Source: Bacteroidota bacterium
Lineage (GTDB): Bacteria; Bacteroidota; Bacteroidia; JACCXN01
Length of the DNA stretch: 64,000 nt
NCBI GenBank assembly: GCA_013696965.1
Contig: JACCXN010000005.1
Coordinates: forward strand, 8,016-72,015
Reading direction: 5' to 3'
This document shows positions 45,155-54,026 of the stretch, piece after piece; the first letter of the stretch is position 1, and the number at the start of each line of letters is the position of its first letter. The notes under the pieces are model-generated. The model was not told the DNA's origin and ran no database searches. It saw only the letters and a list, made by a program, of their open reading frames with translations. The position numbers and the translations under genes are program-made.

Positions 45155-47356
45155 CTATTTTCCAAAACCAAACCTTAAACCAATAAAAAATCTTCGTCCT
45201 TGTAAAGGGCCATAGGCATAGGCGGTATCGAAATTTGGACCAAATGGGTTTTGTGGATCGATTAAAGGGCTATTTTGAGTATAGTTTAAAATATTCCTTA
45301 CACCAATGTAAACTTCGAAAAACTTCTTTATTTCTTTTGTCACTTGCAGGTTTTGTAAAGTGAACCATGGAGATATCTCATCGCGTTCAAAGGGATGGTC
45401 ATAAGTTGGCAATTCCATTGGGCCCATAACCTTACCAGTATAATCAATACTTGTTTTTAATTTTTTTATAGTGTAAGATAATGTAAATACACCCGATAAT
45501 TTGGGAACAAAGGCCTGATTTTCCCTTACACTATTTCCATCATTATCTTCTGTAACAGCAAATACATCAAGGAAAGTTCCACCTGCAGATAATTTAAAGG
45601 GGGAATTAAATCTATGGTTGTATGATAAAGAAAATCCTCTGGATATGGAATGTCCAAGTAGATTATCATAAACAATCAGATTTTTGTCAGTTTCATAATC
45701 AGGGATTATTTTATTTTCAAAATAGGTATAAAAGATGTCAGCATCAATGGTTCCTGAACTTTCTTTGATAGTAAAAACATGGTTTACATTTAAATTCATA
45801 TTATATGATTTTTCAGGGCTCAGTTCACCTTTAACCACTACCGTTCTTGCTCCAGTAAGTGCAGCATGCTCCTCGGTAAATAAATTTACAACCCTAAATC
45901 CTGTTCCTGCATTAAGTCTTAGGGTTGTATAGGTTGCAGGTTTGTACTTAAAGTTGATCCTGGGTGAAAAAATGCTTCCATGTTTTTCATGGTAATCAAA
46001 GCGTAAACCAGCAAGTATGCTAAGATTATCACTTAGTGCATACTCATCCTGTGCAAAAATTCCTGGTATAAAAACCCTGTCAGCCTGGTTTGTGGCAAAA
46101 GTATTGTCATCGTAAAAATTATAACGTAAACTTGATCCAAATATTAAATCATGCCTTGCTCCTATTGTTTTATCCCAAATTAAATTGGAAAAAACAGTAG
46201 TTTGAACAGCAGCATATTCAGTATCGCCATACCAGGAGTCCTGATTGTGATTATTAAAGGATAAATCCCATCTTAGCTTTTCGTTAAAAGGAAGTTGATA
46301 AGAGCTAATTAATTCATACCTTTTTGTGTAAATGGATTCGCCATAAATGGAATCACTGCCACGAAATTGAGGAGTCCACTGGCTAACCCCTCCGAAACGG
46401 TTTTCATCATAATATTTGGCCGAAATGTTGAATATTCTGCTGTTCTTTCTATCAAAAGAGAATTTAGAAAATAAGGAAACCCTATTAATAAGAGGAATGT
46501 CATTAAAATTATCTTCGTTTTCATCAATGAAATTATTCATGTTATAGTAATTTCCACTAAACAACATCTTGGATTTTTTCATTTTAGGGGCAAAATAAAA
46601 ATCGATGTTTTTTTCCAAATCAGATGTTCCGAATGCATTAAATCCAATCAAGGGAACATCCTGAGGCTTTTTTGTAATTACATTAATTACCCCTGCAACT
46701 GCTTCAGTTCCATACAATGTGGATGAAGGCCCTTTAATAATTTCTATTCTTTCAATTAAAGAGGTAGCTATTCCATTTAAACCATAAACTGTAGAAAGGG
46801 CGCTCATAATTGGCATTCCATCAATTAAAACCAGGGTGTATGGTCCTTCCATTCCATTTATATGTATATCAGAAGTCCCGCAAACACCACAACCAATTTG
46901 TTCTTGAACACCATTTATAGTTTCAATAGCTTGCATTATATTATTGGTAGGTGATTTTTGTAAAAAACTTGCAGTTATCACCTCTACTTTTACTGGTGAA
47001 TCACTTATGAAAGTCTCCTTCATTGTTCCTGTAACCACAATCTGGTTCAATTCCTGCAAGGAGGGTTTTATGGTTAAAATCACTTGAGTAGTTTTTCCAT
47101 TTTCAATTCTTACGCTATGTTTTTTCTTTTCATATCCTACAACCGAAACAATTAACTCAAGTTCTCCTTCAGGCACATTTTCAATGATGAAATTGCCTTG
47201 AATATCAGATGCTGCGCCAATATTAAGTCCTTTGAATCCAACATTGGCAAAAGGAACTGGTTTTCCCAAAGAAACAATATTCCCCTTTAGTGTTCCCTGG
47301 GAATAAACATTTACCCCAATTAGTGTAAAAAGGCTGAACGCGAAAAGTATTTTCAT
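45155..47356 (-). CDS. TonB-dependent outer-membrane receptor, probably for a metal
   Basis: The order is a signal peptide (1-19), a carboxypeptidase-regulatory-like domain (about 21-100), a plug (about 112-225, with PVKVEVITASFLQKSP, IDGMPIMSALSTVYGLNGI and GPSSTLYGTEAVAGVINVIT) and a 22-strand barrel ending in FIGLRFGFGK. The plug contains CGVCGT, a feature of a Bacteroidota receptor subgroup often found with metal genes. It is divergent from a DtxR-type regulator, and palindromes lie at its promoter, which points to metal-dependent control and uptake of a metal or metal complex. The substrate itself is not shown by the sequence. Confidence 0.88.
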   Translation of the reverse strand: MKILFAFSLFTLIGVNVYSQGTLKGNIVSLGKPVPFANVGFKGLNIGAASDIQGNFIIENVPEGELELIVSVVGYEKKKHSVRIENGKTTQVILTIKPSLQELNQIVVTGTMKETFISDSPVKVEVITASFLQKSPTNNIMQAIETINGVQEQIGCGVCGTSDIHINGMEGPYTLVLIDGMPIMSALSTVYGLNGIATSLIERIEIIKGPSSTLYGTEAVAGVINVITKKPQDVPLIGFNAFGTSDLEKNIDFYFAPKMKKSKMLFSGNYYNMNNFIDENEDNFNDIPLINRVSLFSKFSFDRKNSRIFNISAKYYDENRFGGVSQWTPQFRGSDSIYGESIYTKRYELISSYQLPFNEKLRWDLSFNNHNQDSWYGDTEYAAVQTTVFSNLIWDKTIGARHDLIFGSSLRYNFYDDNTFATNQADRVFIPGIFAQDEYALSDNLSILAGLRFDYHEKHGSIFSPRINFKYKPATYTTLRLNAGTGFRVVNLFTEEHAALTGARTVVVKGELSPEKSYNMNLNVNHVFTIKESSGTIDADIFYTYFENKIIPDYETDKNLIVYDNLLGHSISRGFSLSYNHRFNSPFKLSAGGTFLDVFAVTEDNDGNSVRENQAFVPKLSGVFTLSYTIKKLKTSIDYTGKVMGPMELPTYDHPFERDEISPWFTLQNLQVTKEIKKFFEVYIGVRNILNYTQNSPLIDPQNPFGPNFDTAYAYGPLQGRRFFIGLRFGFGK

Positions 47357-47381
47357 CTAATTATTTATTAAAACATTTAAG

Positions 47382-47389
47382 CAAATATA
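47382..47389 (-). promoter_or_regulatory. Candidate -7 box for the TonB receptor gene
   Basis: TATATTTG on the minus strand, 25 bases upstream of the receptor ATG. The palindrome at 47398-47413 lies immediately upstream, between the -7 and the expected -33 region. Confidence 0.45.
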
Positions 47390-47397
47390 AATATATT

Positions 47398-47413
47398 TTT
47401 AGACTAATCTAAA
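47398..47413. promoter_or_regulatory. Palindromic operator candidate for the DtxR-type regulator
   Basis: TTTAGACTAATCTAAA: arms TTTAGA and TCTAAA separated by 4 bases. It sits inside the receptor promoter. Its shape is similar to DtxR-family operators (TTAGG...CCTAA). Binding is inferred. Confidence 0.5.
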
Positions 47414-47432
47414 TTTATTATTTCAACATTGT

Positions 47433-47452
47433 AAATATTTAGTCTATATTTG
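47433..47452 (+). promoter_or_regulatory. Regulator promoter with overlapping second palindrome
   Basis: AAATATTTAGTCTATATTT (47433-47451) is a near-palindrome sharing TTTAG-n-CTA with the first operator. The -7 box of the regulator gene, TATATTTG (47445-47452), lies within it, 10 bases before the ATG. Autoregulation is a likely consequence. Confidence 0.45.
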
Positions 47453-47462
47453 TAACAGGAAA

Positions 47463-48131
47463 ATGAATACTTACACGGAAGAAAATTATTTAAAGGCTAT
47501 TTATAAGCTTTCCAAATCCCATGATGATGGGGTTAACACCAATGCCATTGCCGATTTGTTGAAGACTAAGGCAAGTTCGGTAACTGACATGATTAAGAAA
47601 TTAAATGAAAAAAATCTTCTCAACTATGTTAAATATCAAGGAGTAACACTAACACCTGAGGGTGAAAAAGTTGCTGTAAAGATTATCCGAAAACACCGGT
47701 TGTGGGAATATTTCCTAGTGAATTGTTTGAACTTCAAATGGGATGAAGTACATGATATAGCGGAAGAACTTGAGCATATTAATTCAGATAAATTAATTAA
47801 TAACCTCGATAAATTTTTAGACCATCCTAAATTCGATCCACATGGAGATCCCATTCCAGATAAGGATGGAAATATATATGAGCACAAAGAAGTTTCCCTT
47901 GCTGATTTAGAGGATAAGCGATCAGGAATAATTGTAGGGGTAAAAGATCACTCAACACAGTTTTTAAAATACCTGGAAGGAATTCATTTGCTTTTAGGAA
48001 CAAAAGTAAAGATTATTAAAAAATTCGAATACGATGATTCTATCCTGGTTTCCACCGGAGATAACAGGGAAATAATTGTTTCAAACAAAGTCAGCAGAAA
48101 TCTATACATAAAAAAATCAATACCTAAATAA
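47463..48131 (+). CDS. DtxR/MntR-family metal-dependent transcription regulator
   Basis: Residues 1-62 are a winged helix (TEENYLKAIYKLS, then TNAIADLLKTKASSVTDMIKKL), 65-125 the metal-binding dimerisation domain (EHIN, HPKFDPHGDPIP), and 145-220 a FeoA/SH3-like domain. These repressors bind DNA when loaded with iron or manganese. It has its own overlapping palindrome, faces a TonB receptor and is followed 2 bp later by a ZIP transporter, so it most likely controls both in response to metal. Confidence 0.92.
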   Translation: MNTYTEENYLKAIYKLSKSHDDGVNTNAIADLLKTKASSVTDMIKKLNEKNLLNYVKYQGVTLTPEGEKVAVKIIRKHRLWEYFLVNCLNFKWDEVHDIAEELEHINSDKLINNLDKFLDHPKFDPHGDPIPDKDGNIYEHKEVSLADLEDKRSGIIVGVKDHSTQFLKYLEGIHLLLGTKVKIIKKFEYDDSILVSTGDNREIIVSNKVSRNLYIKKSIPK

Positions 48132-48133
48132 GC

Positions 48134-48958
48134 ATGTTTGAAGCAGCCAAAATTTGGTTTATTGATCTTTCCCCTGTTTTCCAAGCACTTTTGGCAACCA
48201 TTTTCACCTGGTTGTTAACCGCTTTTGGAGCCTCTTTTGTTTTCTTTTTCAAAAGCATGAATCGCAAGTTCATGGATGGAATGCTTGGTTTTACTGGGGG
48301 GGTAATGGTCGCAGCAAGCTTTTGGTCCTTGCTCTCTCCTGCAATAGCAATGTCTGAGGATCTTTATGTGCCTACCTGGTTTCCTGCGGCAGCTGGTTTT
48401 TTAGCAGGTGCTTTGTTTATTTATTCATTGGATAAAGTACTTCCTCATTTACACATAAATTTTAAACCATCGGAAAGTGAGGGTATAAAAACGGACTGGC
48501 ACCGTTCAACGCTTCTTGTTCTTGCAATTACCCTGCACAATATTCCAGAAGGACTTGCTATTGGAATTGCTTTTGGCGCTGTTGCAGCAGGAATTCCGCA
48601 TGCTGAAATGGGTGCTGCTGTGGCCCTAGCACTTGGAATTGGCTTGCAAAACTTCCCGGAAGGCATGGCAGTTTCCATGCCCCTTAGAAGACAAGGCCTT
48701 TCTCGTTTTAAAAGTTTTTGGTTCGGTCAGCTTTCTGCCATTGTTGAACCCGTTGCAGGAGTATTGGGTGCAATTGCTGTAATTTATGCCCAGCCCATTT
48801 TACCTTATGCTCTTGCTTTTGCAGCAGGGGCAATGGTTTATGTGGTTGTGGAGGAAGTAATACCTGAATCACAAAGGGATAAATATACTGATACCTCTAC
48901 GCTGGGTTTTATTGGTGGTTTTATTATTATGATGATTCTTGATGTTGGATTGTCTTAA
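48134..48958 (+). CDS. ZIP-family metal transporter
   Basis: A 274-residue protein with eight membrane helices. The metal-binding motifs are clear: HNIPEGLAIGIAFG in helix 4 and NFPEGMAVSMPLRRQG in helix 5. A short His-bearing loop (LPHLHIN) lies before them. ZIP proteins carry zinc, iron or manganese into the cytoplasm. Its start codon is 2 bp beyond the stop of the DtxR-type regulator, a tight operon, which argues for iron or manganese as substrate. Confidence 0.92.
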   Translation: MFEAAKIWFIDLSPVFQALLATIFTWLLTAFGASFVFFFKSMNRKFMDGMLGFTGGVMVAASFWSLLSPAIAMSEDLYVPTWFPAAAGFLAGALFIYSLDKVLPHLHINFKPSESEGIKTDWHRSTLLVLAITLHNIPEGLAIGIAFGAVAAGIPHAEMGAAVALALGIGLQNFPEGMAVSMPLRRQGLSRFKSFWFGQLSAIVEPVAGVLGAIAVIYAQPILPYALAFAAGAMVYVVVEEVIPESQRDKYTDTSTLGFIGGFIIMMILDVGLS

Positions 48959-49248
48959 AAAACCAAAGAAGGATAATAGCAATTGGAGATTTTAAAGAAG
49001 TTTTTTAAGATTAAGCATTTAGTAATTCTTTTTGCCTTTTGTGTTTATTTTGATACTTTTTTATAGTTCTTTTTATTAAAATTGGGGCTTTTTAAAGGAT
49101 TCCAAATAAATGATTTCATATCAATCCTTGATTCCCGCTATTAATGTATTAGTTTTGCAAAAGGGAAACACACACTTCATTTTTCTCTGATACAGTTCAG
49201 CACTAAAATAAAACTTGTAACTTGTAATATTCAAATTGCAATATCAAA

Positions 49249-49713
49249 ATGGAAAAGGATAAGCATAAAACGATAATAAATATAAAAAACAGGAGAGCTT
49301 CTTTTGAATATGAGTTTTTGGATGTTTATGTAGCGGGTATTCAGTTAACAGGAACTGAAATTAAATCGATAAGAGATAGCAAAGCAAATATTACAGATGG
49401 TTTTTGCATTTTTTTAAAAGATGAACTTTGGGCAAGAAATATTCATATTGCAGAATATAAGGAAGGTTCATACAACAACCATGAACCCAAGCGCGACCGA
49501 AAGCTGCTTCTTAACAAGGGTGAACTAAAAAAACTAGCCAATAAAACAAAAGACAAGGGCTTAACCATTGTCCCTTTGAGGTTGTTTATAAACAATAAAG
49601 GTTTTGCCAAACTGGAAATTGCCCTTGCAAAAGGAAAAAAATTATTCGATAAACGTGAGAGTTTAAAAGAAAAGGATACCAAAAGGCAAATAGACAGACT
49701 ATTAAAGGAGTAG
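49249..49713 (+). CDS. smpB: SsrA-binding protein SmpB
   Basis: SmpB binds tmRNA and brings it to stalled ribosomes. The 154 residues contain the signature blocks [33 protein letters not shown] and [18 protein letters not shown], and a basic C-terminal tail (about 130-154) that enters the mRNA channel. No tmRNA gene (ssrA) was seen nearby. The preceding gap, 48959-49248, is AT-rich and has no clear feature. Confidence 0.96.
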   Translation: MEKDKHKTIINIKNRRASFEYEFLDVYVAGIQLTGTEIKSIRDSKANITDGFCIFLKDELWARNIHIAEYKEGSYNNHEPKRDRKLLLNKGELKKLANKTKDKGLTIVPLRLFINNKGFAKLEIALAKGKKLFDKRESLKEKDTKRQIDRLLKE

Positions 49714-49745
49714 ATACGCTTTGATTGACAGTAAAGCTTTTTTAC

Positions 49746-50915
49746 TTACCTAACAATTAGTTTTTTATTGTACAAATCATTATTCATTGAACCAGTAATA
49801 AGATAAACTCCACTTGGCAATCGATCATAGGGATCAATAGCAACAACAGTCTTATTATTATCAAGAACAATTACCTTTGAATAATATTCCCTACCAGACA
49901 TATCAACAACCACGATTAAAATCTCTTTATTTAATTCTCCTGCAATTAAAATATTTAGTGCTGATCCAATAGGGGCCGGATTAGGAAAAACACTAAAGGA
50001 GGCCATTTCTTTTTTATCAAAATTAACAGCAACTAAATCAGAAAAACTAAACTTTCCATCATAATCGGTTTGCTTGAGCCTATAATAAGACAAACCAGGG
50101 AAGGGATGCAAATCGTTTTGGGAATATGAAATTATTTGCCTGCTATTTCCAGCCGCTTTCAGCTTATGAACTTCTGTAAATTCTATTCCGTCTGTGGTTT
50201 TCTCAATGGTAAAAAAATCATTGTTTGTTTCGGAAGCAGTTACCCATTTAAGAACTATACTGTTATCATGGGAAAAAGCCTCAAAACTTAATAATTCAAT
50301 GGGTAATGTTATTGAAAAGGTACAAGGATTTCCTTCACAACAATTTGATCCTGAACAACCAAAAGTTGTTCCTGTATTGTTAATTGTTCCTTCAACTGAA
50401 AGTGAGCCATTACCAGAAATATCTCCCCCATTACCATTATTAAAATTTCCTGAAACGGAAATGGCTCCGTTAAAAGTAACATTCGAACTGTTGTTGTTAT
50501 TGGTCAAATTACCTGTTACAATCAACACACCAGTGCTCTCAACATTTATAATACTTCCATTTGCAAAGGAAATATTTCTTGTAGTGACTGTACCACCAAT
50601 GTTTAAAGTTCCTCCTGTTTTAATTTCAATATCACTTGTTCCATTTCCTGTTAAAAAAGATCCTGTATTAACAGTTAAGGAAGCCACATTGCCAGATCCA
50701 ATAATAATGAGTGTTGAAAAAGTAATGTTATTGCCATTTCCAATAATTACGATATCATTATTATTAGGGATACAGCTACAGGAAGGGCCTACATGAGAAA
50801 CTATTGACCAGGTTCCAGTGGTTCCATAAGGACCATTAGCTCTTGAGTAAAGAGTTGCAGAAAATACTGAAGGAATTAGTAAAATCAAGCAAAATGATAA
50901 ATATATATTTTTCAT
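49746..50915 (-). CDS. T9SS cargo protein with C-terminal sorting domain
   Basis: A signal peptide (about 1-19) is followed by a beta-solenoid-like Gly/Asn/Thr-rich region (about 45-190, repeated GNGxxxI patterns), a small Cys-rich patch (CSGSNCCEGNPC), a fibronectin-like region with LPIELLSFEAFSHDNSIVLKW (about 206-300) and a type A sorting tail (about 308-389: FSVFPNPAP, then GVYLITG and the basic end KKLIVR). It should cross the outer membrane through the T9SS and be attached to or released from the surface. Its leader resembles that of the TPR-SpoIIE phosphatase gene at 63798. Confidence 0.85.
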   Translation of the reverse strand: MKNIYLSFCLILLIPSVFSATLYSRANGPYGTTGTWSIVSHVGPSCSCIPNNNDIVIIGNGNNITFSTLIIIGSGNVASLTVNTGSFLTGNGTSDIEIKTGGTLNIGGTVTTRNISFANGSIINVESTGVLIVTGNLTNNNNSSNVTFNGAISVSGNFNNGNGGDISGNGSLSVEGTINNTGTTFGCSGSNCCEGNPCTFSITLPIELLSFEAFSHDNSIVLKWVTASETNNDFFTIEKTTDGIEFTEVHKLKAAGNSRQIISYSQNDLHPFPGLSYYRLKQTDYDGKFSFSDLVAVNFDKKEMASFSVFPNPAPIGSALNILIAGELNKEILIVVVDMSGREYYSKVIVLDNNKTVVAIDPYDRLPSGVYLITGSMNNDLYNKKLIVR

Positions 50916-51049
50916 ATGGATATAATTATTCGTTAATTAATTATTCCTCTAAGGAACTCATGAGTGCTAAAGCATTTTTATTTATTTGACATCCCAATTT
51001 ATTGTGAGTCATGTAATTATCATTAGTACTTGTGCATGACTATTCTCAT
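50910..51049 (-). promoter_or_regulatory. Leader shared with the TPR-SpoIIE gene
   Basis: Two blocks match the repeat at 63793-64000. The first is at the start codon, TTTCATATGGATATAATT (50910-50927; the other copy has T for G). The second is at 51017-51049: TTATCATTAGTACTTGTGCA then TGACTATTCTCAT. The second block is bounded by AGTCATG (51007-51013) and CATGACT (51035-51041), a perfect inverted repeat. The equivalent arms at the other locus are AGCCA/TGGCT, so the third pair changes from T-A to C-G while pairing is kept. Confidence 0.5.
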
Positions 51050-51137
51050 AAGCTGCAATTGTTGAATATTGCAAAAAAAGTGTAAGAATAAACTAATATA
51101 CCGCAAAATATAAAAAATGTTTGACAAAGGAAATTAT

Positions 51138-51173
51138 TTTTATCATATAAAAAAGTGTTTTTATATGATAAAA
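51138..51173 (-). terminator. Perfect 16-bp hairpin after the GT2 gene
   Basis: TTTTATCATATAAAAA (51138-51153) and TTTTTATATGATAAAA (51158-51173) are exact complements around a 4-base loop. It lies 22 bases after the stop of the GT2 gene transcribed on the minus strand. It is AT-only except for one pair, so it is a weak but very regular terminator or a processing site. Confidence 0.55.
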
Positions 51174-51194
51174 CTCCAATACCTTTTCATAGTC

Positions 51195-52433
51195 TCACTT
51201 TCCTTTAATATCCAATTTCCTGTATTTTATAATCATTTTTTCCAATTCCAATTTTGAAAACTCCTTTTTGTGAATTTGTTCAAGCAAGTTTTGGGAGGCT
51301 GCATGTAACTCTATATTGGAAAAATAATTATCTCGCATAAAGTGGACGAATTTCAAAGCTCTGAATCCATCAAACCAGGTATAAAACCTTTTTCTAAAGG
51401 AATTTAGGTCTTTACTATTTTCTCTGATTTCATAGACTTTATCTTTAAAGTTAGAATCCATAAGAAATGCAACAATGGGATCTGAAAATTCCTGAAAAGT
51501 GGTTGATGTATATAATCCATCCACATGCTCCAAAAAGAATTTCATCTCCTGGAATACTTTAGGGTTGTATGTGAGAAAATATTCAGTTTTATTTTCTATC
51601 CAACTGTTTATTGCCCTTCCTGTACCAAAGGGTACCCTTGTGGATGATCTGGGAGATGGAATTATTCTTGTTGCATTAAGTTCAGTGAATGCACCAAGAG
51701 GAATTATTTTATGTAAAAAATAAAAATCTTCTCCTGCTTTTCTTTTATTCATCCCTCCCTGCTTTTGATAAACATCAGTGCGTACTGCCATGGAAGAGCC
51801 AATTGTATGGTAGGCAAAAGGATGCCCTGCGAAACGTAATCCCGCTATATAATATCTTAAATGGAGTTCATAGTTTAGAATTCCTTCATATACTTCATGT
51901 GTAAATTCATCACCGGATAAGGGATGTTCAAAATAAATTGAACAAGCCATTGTTTTGGGATTTATCTTGAAATGGTATTCAATTGCGGTAAAATAATTGG
52001 TATCACAGGTTGAATCTGCATCAAAACAACAAATAATTCCTTTGTTATTCTTTGTAATAAGGAATCTTCTAACGGCTTCATCCATTCCAATTTTTCGAGC
52101 CAGGCCAACCCCTGCAAATTTTGAAGGTAAATCGCAGGCTATAATAATTTTAAAATCAAGCCTTTTATCCTGGTTTGTATCTATCCATTCCTTTACCTGA
52201 GTAATCATTTTCTGTGTTTCTTTCCTTATGGGCTCTTGTGCGTCAATGGAATGATTAACAACAACAATAACCTCAACAGAACATTGAGGTTTTATACAAT
52301 TCTTAAGGGAAATTAACGATTTTAGCAATTGTGGTTCGCAAAAAGCTGGAATTACAACAACAATTCCTAGATCGTGTTCAGGTTTTTTAACTATTTTTTT
52401 TGAATAAAAGGTATGTTTCTCCAGATAATCCAT
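51195..52433 (-). CDS. Family 2 glycosyltransferase
   Basis: A GT2 fold at the N-terminus: VVVIPAFCEPQLLKSLISLKN (about 25-45), the DxD-type motif CCFDADSTCDTNYF (about 133-146) and the acidic AGEDFYFLHK (about 234-243), where Asp is the catalytic base. The C-terminal 150 residues are helical and have no known domain; there are no membrane helices. At 412 residues it is longer than a simple GT2. The acceptor is unknown. It stands 109 bp after pdxH on the same strand and ends in a strong hairpin. Confidence 0.8.
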   Translation of the reverse strand: MDYLEKHTFYSKKIVKKPEHDLGIVVVIPAFCEPQLLKSLISLKNCIKPQCSVEVIVVVNHSIDAQEPIRKETQKMITQVKEWIDTNQDKRLDFKIIIACDLPSKFAGVGLARKIGMDEAVRRFLITKNNKGIICCFDADSTCDTNYFTAIEYHFKINPKTMACSIYFEHPLSGDEFTHEVYEGILNYELHLRYYIAGLRFAGHPFAYHTIGSSMAVRTDVYQKQGGMNKRKAGEDFYFLHKIIPLGAFTELNATRIIPSPRSSTRVPFGTGRAINSWIENKTEYFLTYNPKVFQEMKFFLEHVDGLYTSTTFQEFSDPIVAFLMDSNFKDKVYEIRENSKDLNSFRKRFYTWFDGFRALKFVHFMRDNYFSNIELHAASQNLLEQIHKKEFSKLELEKMIIKYRKLDIKGK

Positions 52434-52542
52434 GGAAGTAATGACAAAAAGTGATTTGAGGCTAAAATTTAAGGTCTGATTCAGTATTTATTTCAGGTTG
52501 CCTATACCTCAGTTTGTTAATGAAATTCAAAAGGAATACTAA

Positions 52543-53196
52543 TTAGGGTGCAATTCGCTCTATTTGCCATTGCTCATTTTCATTTATAAAATATCTTATA
52601 CGGTCGTGCAAACGGCTTGGTCGACCCTGCCAAAATTCAATTTTTTCAGGTTTAACAATATATCCACCCCAATGAGGAGGGCGTGGGATTTCTTTGTCCT
52701 GAAATTTATTCGTTATGTCCTGAACAAGTTTATCAAGTGCTTCTCTGTTTTCAACTACAGAGCTTTGAACAGAAGCCCATGCACCAATTTGAGAACCTTT
52801 TGGACGATTGTTAAAATACAAATCAGAATCCTCAGTTATTTGTTTTTGGGCAATACCTTGTATTCTTATTTGCCTTTCCATTTGAGGCCAAAAAAAATTC
52901 ATGCAAATTTTTGGATTTACTTCAATGTCTCTGCCCTTTTGGCTGTGGTAGTTGGTATAAAAAACAAAGCCATGCGTACTAAAATCGCGTAAGTATAAAA
53001 TCCTCAAAGAAGGCTGACCATGTTCAGAAACTGTGGCAAGGTCGAATGCATTAAATTCAGGAATCTGGGCTTGCATTGCTTCATTAAACCATTGTTCAAA
53101 CTGTATCACTGGGTTTTTATTCACTGATTGTTCATTTAATGACTGGAGAGAGAAATCCTTTCTTAGTTTATTAATGTGTTCTCTTAGATTATCCAT
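52543..53196 (-). CDS. pdxH: Pyridoxamine 5'-phosphate oxidase
   Basis: PdxH oxidises pyridoxamine or pyridoxine 5'-phosphate to pyridoxal 5'-phosphate with FMN. The 217-residue length is usual. Recognisable blocks are the start REHINKLRKDF, NAFDLATVSEHGQPSLRILYLRDF, FYTNYHSQKGRDIEVNP (FMN/PLP site), SQIGAWASVQSSVV and the C-terminal FWQGRPSRLHDRI(R)Y with WQIERIAP at the end. Confidence 0.96.
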   Translation of the reverse strand: MDNLREHINKLRKDFSLQSLNEQSVNKNPVIQFEQWFNEAMQAQIPEFNAFDLATVSEHGQPSLRILYLRDFSTHGFVFYTNYHSQKGRDIEVNPKICMNFFWPQMERQIRIQGIAQKQITEDSDLYFNNRPKGSQIGAWASVQSSVVENREALDKLVQDITNKFQDKEIPRPPHWGGYIVKPEKIEFWQGRPSRLHDRIRYFINENEQWQIERIAP

Positions 53197-53221
53197 TTTA
53201 AAATGTTTGGTGCTGAAGGTA

Positions 53222-53229
53222 CAAAGTTA
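53222..53229 (-). promoter_or_regulatory. Candidate -7 box for pdxH
   Basis: TAACTTTG on the minus strand (TAnnTTTG), 25 bases upstream of the pdxH ATG; a CAAA on the plus strand at 53255 may be the -33 element. Confidence 0.4.
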
Positions 53230-53360
53230 GTAGTTGTATGGAATGTTAAATAAACAAAAATTAAAAAAAAGATTAAAGCTGATCATAAAGTGCCCATTGG
53301 ATACTTAATTTTCCTGGTTCAAATTATAATAAAGCAAAGAATAAAAGTAAATATATCGCT

Positions 53361-53368
53361 TATATTTG
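53361..53368 (+). promoter_or_regulatory. Candidate -7 box for miaE
   Basis: TATATTTG, 44 bases upstream of the miaE ATG. Confidence 0.4.
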
Positions 53369-53412
53369 GCCAAAAAACGCATAACCATTCAGGTTAAAAA
53401 AAACAATCACTT

Positions 53413-53997
53413 ATGAAATTATCGCCAGAATTACAATTTAACACTTCCATGGAATGGGTAAAAGCAGTGCTTTCGGATTTAGAAGGATTTTTACAGGATC
53501 ATGCCGATTGTGAACGCAAGGCATCAGCCATGGCAATGAGTTTTGTTGCTAAATGTCCGGATAAGGTGGAAATAATTCCCGAATTAATAGAGACTGCTTT
53601 GGAGGAGATGGAACATTTTAAAATGGTATACCAGATTATGGAAAAACGTGGAATAAGGCTAAAGGCAGAAATACCAAAGGATTCCTATATACAACAGCTA
53701 TTGGCTCTTTGCAGAAATACTCCAGATGAAAGGCTAATGGACAGAATGTTACTGGCATCAATTATTGAATGCAGGGGAGCTGAAAGGTTCCGGCTGGTGG
53801 CAGAAAACATAATAGATGCAGAACTAAAAACATTTTATAAAATGCTTTGGATTTCGGAAGCAAAACACGGCAATATTTTTGTAAAAATGATATTAAACTA
53901 CCAGGATGAAAAGGAGGTTTATGAGCGCTTGGATTATCTGGTTGCAAAAGAAGCAGAAATTTGTAGGCTATTGCCAATAAGAGCTGCCCTTCATTGA
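53413..53997 (+). CDS. miaE: tRNA-(ms2io6A)-hydroxylase MiaE-like
   Basis: MiaE is a diiron enzyme that hydroxylates the isopentenyl group of ms2i6A37 in tRNA. The 194-residue protein is all helical and has the iron ligands in pairs: Glu in DHADCERKA, EEMEHFKMV (ExxH), ECRGAERF and SEAKHGNIF (ExxH). These spacings fit the MiaE family. The YqgE gene follows 29 bp downstream on the same strand. Confidence 0.88.
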   Translation: MKLSPELQFNTSMEWVKAVLSDLEGFLQDHADCERKASAMAMSFVAKCPDKVEIIPELIETALEEMEHFKMVYQIMEKRGIRLKAEIPKDSYIQQLLALCRNTPDERLMDRMLLASIIECRGAERFRLVAENIIDAELKTFYKMLWISEAKHGNIFVKMILNYQDEKEVYERLDYLVAKEAEICRLLPIRAALH

Positions 53998-54026
53998 AAA
54001 TATTTAAAAACTAAAAAACATTAGTT

